From: Acinetobacter haemolyticus
GTDB taxonomy: Bacteria > Pseudomonadota > Gammaproteobacteria > Pseudomonadales > Moraxellaceae
Assembly: GCF_900406815.1 (NCBI RefSeq)
Contig: NZ_OVCN01000016.1
Span: 1 to 64,000 of the forward strand
DNA length: 64,000 bases
Direction: 5' to 3'
The translations under genes and the position numbers were made by a program. Every line of letters starts with the position of its first letter. The stretch's first letter is position 1. Below the pieces are notes generated by a model that had not been told where the DNA came from, searched no databases, and saw only the letters and a program-made list of their open reading frames with translations. Positions 1 through 8,300 of this stretch are shown piece after piece.

Positions 1-301
1 CATATACTCTATAATCATCCACATCTTTTACTTTTTTTATTTCATAACTGTCATTTTCATAAAATTCTTGCATCGTCAAAAAACAATTTCTTTTAGCTTT
101 TTGAAAAAAATGATATAAGTTATAACTTGAACGAAAATCTAAATTAATTTTATTAAAATTATCATAAAGATTTGGATTGTAATTAACTGTTAAAATTTTT
201 GAATCTATTCCAATGGATGAAAAAATTCTCAATCTTGATATAGCAGCATGTTCAATTCCTGTTAAATTTGCTCCTACATTTTTATTTAAAAAGTAATGCA
301 T
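1..301 (-). CDS. Partial glycosyltransferase, SdgA/SdgB/TarM-like N-terminus
   Basis: Only the first ~100 codons are present; the gene runs off the left edge of the window. The N-terminus reads MHYFLNKNVGANLTGIEHAA and continues with SRLRIF, then a stretch ending KILTVNYNP. This 'F-x-N...G(I/V)EHA...R..LF...G...K' pattern is typical of the beta-sheet N-terminal domain (DUF1975-type) of retaining GT4 enzymes such as staphylococcal SdgA/SdgB and TarM and streptococcal GtfA. ATG at 301 is preferred over the in-frame ATG at 307 because GAGG sits 9 bases before it and only 3 bases before 307. That GAGG directly follows the stop codon of the upstream ligase/CapA gene, which suggests translational coupling. 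The inferred role is transfer of a sugar onto a Ser-rich or SD-rich protein. The catalytic Rossmann domain is not in the window, so activity cannot be judged. Confidence 0.7.
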   Translation of the reverse strand, partial: MHYFLNKNVGANLTGIEHAAISRLRIFSSIGIDSKILTVNYNPNLYDNFNKINLDFRSSYNLYHFFQKAKRNCFLTMQEFYENDSYEIKKVKDVDDYRVY

Positions 302-314
302 ATTCATCCACCTC

Positions 315-3300
315 TTATATTTTTAATTTTATAAAAAAACCTAGTTCATCATTATGAGAATCATATTGATCACTATTAAGTATTTTTGTTAATGCTGATT
401 TTATAGAGATAAAATCTTCTTTACTTACAATATATGGTTGCCAAAACGTTTTTAAGTTATTGGTGAAAATTGGATAAAGCTTTAAGATTTGTTTATCCAT
501 ATCCAATCGGACGATACAGCCATAGGGCAACGCTCCGTGTTTATCGTATTCGCCATTACTATTGAATACACCATTACCAATACTATAGATAATCGGCTTA
601 CCATCTATATATTCAATAGGTTGAATAGTATGTGGCCCATGTCCAATCACCATATCAGCTCCACAGGAAACAAGTATTTTTGCAATTCTTTTTTGTTCAT
701 CCTGAATAGGTTTAAAATCTACCCCCCAATGACTTATTACCATAATTTTATTGTAAGGATAACATTCTCTGTAGGCTTTGATCTGTTCGATAAGAATACC
801 ATTCACACAAGCTACCCCATCCCGATGTCCTAACGCATAGAAATCAAACTTGTTGTAAGCTGCATCCCTATGCCAGTAACCATTAAAGATCGCAAGTTTC
901 TTACCTCTCCAATCAATTTCAAAATACTCATGTGCTTGTTGTTGATTAAGCCCAGCACCGATATAAGCGATCGACTTTTTATCAAATTGTTCTAAAGTAA
1001 ATTCTAGGCACTCACTTCCATAGTCTTTTAAATGGTTATTCGCTAGTACAACATGATTAATATTTCTATTTAAAAATTCATTTAAAGTTTTGTCTGCATC
1101 GGCACCTAAAATAAAAGGTTTAATTTTATCTAAAGGTGACTGTTGATTTTCATCAGCAATAAAAACCGCTTCAAAATTTGCAATATTGATATCCTCCTTA
1201 CCAAAAAAAGAGGCTATTTTCTCGAAAGAATGTGTATAACCATGTTTCTGTAACGCGTCGATCACTCCTCTTCGTTTTCTAATTTTAGTATAGGATTCAC
1301 CAAAATATGTATCTCCTAAAATATTAATAAATTGGCTCTTGGCATCTATCTTTTTAGGCTTTGGTAATTCATCAAAAGCTTGATAGTACGGTAAAACATG
1401 CTCAATTTTTACCTTTTCTTCATCTGTATAATGAATACTTATTTTTTTATTCGATAGTTGACTAAAACCAATATAGGTTCGTCTACGCCGATCACCTACA
1501 AATAAAAAACCATCTAAACCAGCATCAGATGCTATCGTTATTACAGGTTTTAATATAGTTCCTTTAAAATAGGTAATATCAACAAAAAATTGCTTTCTAA
1601 AATAAGGTGGTAATTCGAATATTTTTTTACTCACTTTAAAAATGTCTAAAAAAGTTTTTCCTTGTGTTATATCTCTTACATTTCGGCCTGTTATATTCAA
1701 AATCTGATTCGGATCTATACCGATCAATTCAGCTTCTTTTTTTATCTCTTTTAATGCTTGAGCAGTCGTCTGGTATAAATGCTCTGCTAAAGCCAAAATA
1801 CAATCCGGTTTTTGGGTCAAAATAACGTATTGTAGAATTTGACTAAAATAGTAATTCTCACCTAAATACAATCCTAATGCATTTCGTCCTTTTGCTTCTC
1901 GATCTACATTTGCAGTGACACTATAAATAGAGTTTAACTGCACTTCTTCTAAGGCATATTTTTTTAAAGCTAAATAAATTAGGATTAATGGACCAATTCC
2001 ATATTCAGTCTTCGTTTGCCATATCTGTTCAGTGAATTTCTTGTGATTCAAATGTGCAGTAATACATTCACCTAAGCTTTTTTCTGTTGAATTATTCTCT
2101 GGTAAAGTGATTAAACTAGGAATAGTCGAAATCGTCGAATTTCGTCTGGAACCTTTGACCAGTACTACATCATTTTCCTGCAAGATATTTCTGATCTGCA
2201 TGGCACATTGCTTCGCATCAGTAAAGTGGCCCAAATTTCGATCTTTAGGCAAAAGTTGGTTTAGATATAGCGCATCTTTTCCAAATGTAGCAATTAATTC
2301 GAATTGATTTTCAAGTATTGGTTTAAGCAAACTCTCATGAACTTCCTTAGATTTATCCTCTAAGTTAATAATATCTCCGACTACCAATATTTTTCTATTT
2401 TTCTTATATTTACCATAGCAATATTTTAACGCATTAACCATCGAAAGATGTTCTGCATTATAGGTATCATCTATTAAATAAGCTTTTTTATCAGGTATTG
2501 TCAAAATCTCTAATGTTGATTCTTTATTGCTGATAGAATTAAATAAATGTAGAACTTTAGTTATATCAAGACCTAGTGCATATATTGCTGCCAAAGTCGC
2601 AACCATATTACTTAAAGTACCATCATCAATATAATGATCTAATAAAACATGATAACTATGGTTTTCTAAGTAAACTAAAAATCCATTATCAGTTCGTTCA
2701 TACTTCACATCAGCTTTTGAATGTTCTCCATAACTTAAAATTTTATGACTATAACGATGAACATAAGTTAAGAGTTGATCATAATTCTTTATATCGCGAT
2801 TTAAAATGACGATACCATCAGTACTTAAACCATTTGCAATTCGGCTTTTAAAATCTGCAGTTTGATTTTCATCATATCCTTTTTGACCAACTCCTATTTC
2901 TGTAATAATTGCAATATCTGGGCGTATTAATTGACTAATCCCTCCATCTTTCATCCAGAGTGCAGACATTGCGGTTTCTAGAATTAAATAGTTTGGCTCA
3001 ACCATCGCATTGGATAGTGTCAATTTTACCCCTGTGCGAGAATTATGGTTTCCATGGGTTGCATAGGTAGATCCATAGTTCTGCAAAAGTATATTAAGAT
3101 AGTTTTTTGTGCTGGTTTTTCCAACTGTGCCCGTAATTGCTATCGTTTTACTCTTGATTTTTTTCCTCATATATTCAGCACAATGGTGAATGAACTGATA
3201 AGAATCTTCTACAATATATTGAGGCAAATGTGATGGTAATTCGGGTATAGGTCGTTGTACAACAACGCCTTTTATTTGTTCATGGAACTCACACAAAAGA

Positions 3301-3506
3301 TCATGTGTATCCTCCCATTTTGCATATACACCCGTATTCCCTGTTCCTTTTAACCAGGTTTCCTTGTCCATTGCGACAAATAGCGTTTCATCTCTTTTGC
3401 AATTCAACTTATTTTCTGAAATATGCTGAACAAACCAATCTTCTTTAGGTTCGATATACCATTTTCCAGACATTATTTCTTCAATGTTTTTCTTATTTAT
3501 AATCAT
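315..3506 (-). CDS. MurF-like Mur ligase / CapA-like fusion protein
   Basis: A 1063-residue protein with three parts. Residues ~1-465 resemble MurF: the ATP-binding loop AITGTVGKTS (~123-132), an HGN motif near 152, DDTYNAEHLSM near 345 (MurF has DSYNANPDSM) and VLVKGS near 455. Residues ~475-715 are a middle region I do not recognise. Residues ~726-1040 resemble CapA (PGA_cap metallophosphatase-like fold), with ILGDTYFGE, ANFEA, LANNH, SHWG, GHGPH and SIGNGVFN. CapB, the poly-gamma-glutamate ligase, is also a Mur-type ligase that works with CapA, so the fusion suggests ATP-dependent amide bond formation on an acidic peptide or surface polymer. That is inference. ATG 3506 has an upstream GGTGAAAGA. 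It lies 11 bp after the 560-residue gene and directly before the glycosyltransferase. It is much larger than either MurF (~450 residues) or CapA (~400). No signal peptide is visible, so a cytoplasmic location is likely. Confidence 0.8.
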   Translation of the reverse strand: MIINKKNIEEIMSGKWYIEPKEDWFVQHISENKLNCKRDETLFVAMDKETWLKGTGNTGVYAKWEDTHDLLCEFHEQIKGVVVQRPIPELPSHLPQYIVEDSYQFIHHCAEYMRKKIKSKTIAITGTVGKTSTKNYLNILLQNYGSTYATHGNHNSRTGVKLTLSNAMVEPNYLILETAMSALWMKDGGISQLIRPDIAIITEIGVGQKGYDENQTADFKSRIANGLSTDGIVILNRDIKNYDQLLTYVHRYSHKILSYGEHSKADVKYERTDNGFLVYLENHSYHVLLDHYIDDGTLSNMVATLAAIYALGLDITKVLHLFNSISNKESTLEILTIPDKKAYLIDDTYNAEHLSMVNALKYCYGKYKKNRKILVVGDIINLEDKSKEVHESLLKPILENQFELIATFGKDALYLNQLLPKDRNLGHFTDAKQCAMQIRNILQENDVVLVKGSRRNSTISTIPSLITLPENNSTEKSLGECITAHLNHKKFTEQIWQTKTEYGIGPLILIYLALKKYALEEVQLNSIYSVTANVDREAKGRNALGLYLGENYYFSQILQYVILTQKPDCILALAEHLYQTTAQALKEIKKEAELIGIDPNQILNITGRNVRDITQGKTFLDIFKVSKKIFELPPYFRKQFFVDITYFKGTILKPVITIASDAGLDGFLFVGDRRRRTYIGFSQLSNKKISIHYTDEEKVKIEHVLPYYQAFDELPKPKKIDAKSQFINILGDTYFGESYTKIRKRRGVIDALQKHGYTHSFEKIASFFGKEDINIANFEAVFIADENQQSPLDKIKPFILGADADKTLNEFLNRNINHVVLANNHLKDYGSECLEFTLEQFDKKSIAYIGAGLNQQQAHEYFEIDWRGKKLAIFNGYWHRDAAYNKFDFYALGHRDGVACVNGILIEQIKAYRECYPYNKIMVISHWGVDFKPIQDEQKRIAKILVSCGADMVIGHGPHTIQPIEYIDGKPIIYSIGNGVFNSNGEYDKHGALPYGCIVRLDMDKQILKLYPIFTNNLKTFWQPYIVSKEDFISIKSALTKILNSDQYDSHNDELGFFIKLKI

Positions 3507-3517
3507 TCTTTCACCAT

Positions 3518-5200
3518 TTAGAAATAATTCACATAAGCCACATATCCAGATAAATTATGTTCTTGATCGTCTATTCGTGTTCTAAAGCGATCATGACGTA
3601 CATAAAAAGCATTTAATATCTTATCTGGCCTCGCCATATACATTGCAACTTCTGGATAAAAAAAGCCACTTCTTTGAAACTCACTTCTAATTTCTATCAA
3701 CTCTTTTAGTTTTTCAAATTCTGCTTTAGCATATAATTCATCATGACCTTGTTCTTTTAATCGATTCACCATTTTATATGCAGACATTAACATTTCTAAA
3801 AAAGTTGCATATGCTGTCTTTCTATTTTTAATAAAGTTCATATGTTTTAAGTAATTGTTTAAACCGAACTGAAAATATTTCTCTTCAGGACAAATTTTAG
3901 TGAGTTCATTCGTACAATAACTTAACCAATGGTCATGATATTTTTCATATTTTTTCTCAATAAAATGTTCGAACATACGTTTCACTGTTGCTAGTAACCG
4001 TTCGTCATAATTGATTTGATAAAGCCTCAATAATGCTAATGCTGCTTCACCATCATAGTACACGATACGGAATTTTTCTTTTACGTCTAAACTTGGATAA
4101 TGCAAGACATGCGTTGTTTCACCCTTCGCATCAACCATTTCCATGATTCCATTTGCGATCGCTTCAGCATATTTTAAATAACGATCATCTTGGGTAAGTT
4201 CCTGGTATTTTGTAAGCATGAGAATTGCAGCTGCGTTGGACCCTAACTTAATTTCTGGATCTTTTTCTCCATCTATCATGAATGCAATATTGTCTTGTTT
4301 CTCTTTATAAAAAGTATCAATAGCATACTGAATTGCGGTATAAACTTTTGGCCAATAGGCTTGATTTTCTTTGACTTCAAAACTTTCAATTAATGCATAT
4401 ACTGATGTGCAATGTCGAACTGTGTTATAGCTTTTTAATTCACGATCGAAAGCTGGAAAATAACCATAGATAAATCGCCCATTTTCTTGGATTTGTTGTT
4501 CTAGAAACTCCGCATTTTTTTCAATCAGATGTTTTAAATGTTCTTTCTTATCTTGTATAAGTTCTCTAACACCATTTTGACAACCACCACTTTGTAATGC
4601 AATAAATTGATTATCTTCATATATTGCACCATAAGTTTCAAAAGTCCATATTGATTGAAGCTGATCTAAAGCTATTTTTTTTTGAATATTAGGATATTTT
4701 TTCTTAATTGCATTGTTTAAATTTTGTTCATCAAAAAAATTAGGTTGATCATATTTCAAACCTCTTATAATTGCTCGTCCATAAATCTCTTGTTCAAGAA
4801 ATGCAATATTAAAGTTTTCATCTAAACTAATACCTTTGCGGTAATGATTATTGTGATCTTGATTGATGACTTGGTAAACCACACTTGGCCACGCTTGTTG
4901 TTCAATTTGGTAAGCAATATCAATTTTTATAAAGTTAAGCTGAGTTTTATTTTTTTCGAAAATTTTGTCGATAAAATTAAATAATCTTTTTTTAATTGAG
5001 TGTACATTTTGATCAGCATTATTCCAAATATTACATCTCTGATCTTTTGCACCATAGGATAAAAAAATGCAAAACACATTTTCGTTTATTTTTTTATCTT
5101 CAACTGTTTTATCTATCCAACTCTCTAATTTCTTTTTAAAGTCTAATAATTCGTTGTAAGTTTGAACGCCCATATCTTCCACTTTATTGATTATAAACAT
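3518..5200 (-). CDS. Uncharacterised protein with alpha/alpha-barrel-like C-terminal region
   Basis: A 560-residue soluble protein with no signal peptide. Residues ~1-185 form an acidic/lysine-rich N-terminal part with no motif I recognise. Residues ~190-560 consist of repeated helical pairs with patterns like those of (alpha/alpha)6 toroids found in glycoside hydrolases, epimerases and lyases: HCTSVYALIESFE, LGSNAAAILMLTKYQELT, YYDGEAALALLRLYQ, and a C-terminal MARPDKILNAFYVRHDRFRTRIDD. No specific activity can be assigned. It is the first gene of the operon that follows the adhesin terminator, 11 bp upstream of the ligase/CapA fusion, so it probably acts in the same pathway. Start: ATG 5200 has AGGA close upstream; ATG 5173, preceded by GTGGAAG, is a reasonable alternative. 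The gene is clearly AT-rich. Confidence 0.7.
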   Translation of the reverse strand: MFIINKVEDMGVQTYNELLDFKKKLESWIDKTVEDKKINENVFCIFLSYGAKDQRCNIWNNADQNVHSIKKRLFNFIDKIFEKNKTQLNFIKIDIAYQIEQQAWPSVVYQVINQDHNNHYRKGISLDENFNIAFLEQEIYGRAIIRGLKYDQPNFFDEQNLNNAIKKKYPNIQKKIALDQLQSIWTFETYGAIYEDNQFIALQSGGCQNGVRELIQDKKEHLKHLIEKNAEFLEQQIQENGRFIYGYFPAFDRELKSYNTVRHCTSVYALIESFEVKENQAYWPKVYTAIQYAIDTFYKEKQDNIAFMIDGEKDPEIKLGSNAAAILMLTKYQELTQDDRYLKYAEAIANGIMEMVDAKGETTHVLHYPSLDVKEKFRIVYYDGEAALALLRLYQINYDERLLATVKRMFEHFIEKKYEKYHDHWLSYCTNELTKICPEEKYFQFGLNNYLKHMNFIKNRKTAYATFLEMLMSAYKMVNRLKEQGHDELYAKAEFEKLKELIEIRSEFQRSGFFYPEVAMYMARPDKILNAFYVRHDRFRTRIDDQEHNLSGYVAYVNYF

Positions 5201-5263
5201 TTATCCTGTCACAAAATATAGCATATAACTTTTATTTGAATATATGCGTTTACTTATTTAAAT
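5201..5263 (-). promoter_or_regulatory. Short intergenic region, possible operon promoter
   Basis: AT-rich spacer between the terminator of the adhesin gene and the first gene of the three-gene operon. Because the upstream transcript should stop at 5264-5295, the operon probably starts here, unless read-through occurs. No convincing -35/-10 pair could be singled out. Confidence 0.3.
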
Positions 5264-5295
5264 AAAAAAAAGAGAGCTCGAAAGCTCTCTTTTTT
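5264..5295 (-). terminator. Rho-independent terminator after the SD-repeat adhesin
   Basis: Perfect 8-bp stem AGAGAGCT / AGCTCTCT (5271-5278 and 5283-5290) with a 4-base loop (TTCG on the minus strand). It is flanked by a run of A (a U-run in the minus-strand transcript) and of T. It lies 12 bp after the adhesin stop codon. Confidence 0.9.
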
Positions 5296-5306
5296 CTTAA
5301 TCTAGA

Positions 5307-8300
5307 TTAGAACAAGAGTTGGTTGTTTTGTAGTAACTCTTCTAAAGACGTATCTACATTTTTCAAAGTAAGAAGTTCTGTAGAGCTATGTACTCCAGCA
5401 CCACCATCACGGTCTATGCTAATAATTGTGTCTGTACCATTGAAACTTACGTTTACATAAGCACTGAGGGAAGCTTCGCTACCATCACCAGCATAACCAA
5501 TCAACAGCTCACTGATATCGATCTTATCGGCTTCGCCATCTATAGAAGTATCTCCAACATGGAAGTTCTCCCAAGTATCTTGACCATTTCCACCAGTACC
5601 ATTTGCAGCATTTAACAGATCAAAGATTAAGGTATCTGAACCACCATTTGCAGTATTGATTGTATCATTACCCGCTCCTGCATAGATCAGATCATCTCCA
5701 GCACTGTCAGTAATAATGTCATTACCTGTACTGCCTTGGATTGTGTAGCCAACATTGATATTCAATGTTGCTGTTGCTGTGTCACCATTTAGATGAGTCA
5801 AGGTATAGCTGAAGCTTTCACTTCCACCAGTTGTATTTGATGTTGGTGTATAAGTGTAATCACCATTTGCACTAATCACCAAGTTACCATATAGACCTTG
5901 AATCACAGTACCATATGAAACATCTATAACATTACCATTTGCATCTGTTACTTGCAGCTGAGTGAATGTAGAACCAGTTGAATCATTTCCGAAAATATTA
6001 CCTTCCGCTTCAATTGTATTTGATACTACATATTGATCCAGATAGGTGACATTTACATCTGTATTGATACCAACTAGTGCAGCTAGTCCACCGAATAATG
6101 GTTGTTGCATTGTTGTTTGGATACGGTAGGTTCCAGCAGCTAGGTCTAAAGTTGATAGATCTAGTGATACCAAAGTACCAAGCAACGAGATTATTCCAGA
6201 GTAACTGTCGTTCGCTACTGTAGTCCAAACTCCACCGACATTCATCTGTAGATTTAAATTAAGGTTTACTGTTCCAGCGGTAGCTAAAGAGTTAACCGTA
6301 ATCAATCCAGATGCATCCATATTAGAGCCTAATGTGAATGTGCCTGAAGTGTAAGTCTGAGTTGTTGCTAAAATACCTAACAATGAAGCCGAGGCATTGA
6401 AGTAATTGTTATCTACTTCATTGACCATCACGAGTGATGCAGTATCAACATCATCTGTCGCAACAAATGTGAATGCTGCAGGTTCTGATGGATCCGCTGG
6501 GTTCCATGTCATATCTACAACACTGCTATCTATATGGAAGTACAGAGTTGCACTTGCTGCATTAGCTCCACCAATAGGATCTGACAGGGTATACGTGAAC
6601 TGATCCACTTGACCTAAGCCTGTTACATCATTGAATGGTGTATAGGTGTAACTACCATTTGGATTAATCACCAAGGTACCATAAGTACCATCTATGGTTG
6701 TTCCACCAGCAACTACTGCTACGCCATTGACACTGCTTACAGTGGTAAATGGTGTCGTAACATCGGCATTACCATCAATACCAGCATCAGTAATCACATT
6801 ACCAGACGCTGCAACGACTTCATAACCACCAATTTGCGATTGATCATAAAGATCCATAGTTGCTGACAAGGTGCCTAGCAATCCTAATCCAAGCAATCCA
6901 TCGAAGGCCATGAAGGCGCGATATTGACCCTCTTCAAGTCCATCAACCGTAATAGTTGATCCACCGAACAATGCCAAGCTCAACAGATCAGCTTGACCTG
7001 GGCCATTCGCTGCAACCCATTGTCCTGTTGCTTCATCAAATTTTTGAAGAACAAGTACATAGTCAGCCAACGCATCTGCACTAATTAGTGCACTGTAGTT
7101 AAACGTCATATCACCGGTATGACCTTCATCAACAGTGAAGTTAATACCTGCAGAGCCAAGCTGTAGATCTAATCCTCCTAAAGATGCAAGTAGCAAGTAA
7201 GTATGGCTACCCGCTGGAACATTATCTCCAACAAGCAATGCTTGTGGGTTGATCTCAGCAACATTTAGATCATCACTTGCAACAATATCTACTGTTGCAG
7301 GTTGTGATGGATCCGCTGGGTTCCATGTCATATCTACTGCATTACTATCGATATGGAAGTACAGAGTTGCACTTGCTGCATTAGCTCCACCAATAGGATC
7401 TGACAGGGTATACGTGAACTGATCCACTTGGCCTAAACCTGCATCGCCACTAAATGGTGTGTAGGTATAACTACCATCTGGATTAATCACCAAGGTACCG
7501 TAAGTACCATCTATGGTTGTTCCACCAGCAGCTACTGCTACGCCATTGACACTGCTTACAGTGGTAAATGGTGTCGTAACATCGGCATTACCATCAATAC
7601 CAGCATCAGTAATCACATTACCAGACGCTGCAACGACTTCATAACCACCAATTTGCGATTGATCATAAAGATCCATAGTTGCTGACAAGGTGCCTAACAA
7701 ACCAACACCAAGTAATCCATCAAAGGCCATGAAGGCGCGGTATTGACCTTCTTCAAGTCCATCAACCGTAATAGTTGATCCACCGAACAATGCCAAGCTC
7801 AACAGATCAGCTTGACCTGGCCCACTCGCTGCAACCCATTGTCCTGTTGCTTCATCGAATTTTTGAAGGACAAGTACATAGTCTGCTAATGCATCTGCAC
7901 TAATTAATGCACTGTAGTTAAACGTCATATCACCTGTATGACCTTCATCAACAGTGAAGTTAATGCCTGCAGAGCCAAGCTGTAGATCTAATCCTCCTAA
8001 AGATGCAAGTAGCAAGTAAGTATGGCTACCCGCTGGAACATTATCTCCAACAAGCAATGCTTGTGGGTTGATCTCAGCAACATTTAGATCATCACTTGCA
8101 ACAATATCTACTGTTGCAGGTTGTGATGGATCCGCTGGGTTCCATGTCATATCTACATCATCACTATCAATATGCAGATATAGCGTTGCATTTGCACTTT
8201 GACCAGTTACAGGATCAAATAAGGTATAAACAAATGGATCCACTTGACCTAAACCTGCATCACCACTAAATGGTGTGTAGGTATAACTGCCATCTGGATT

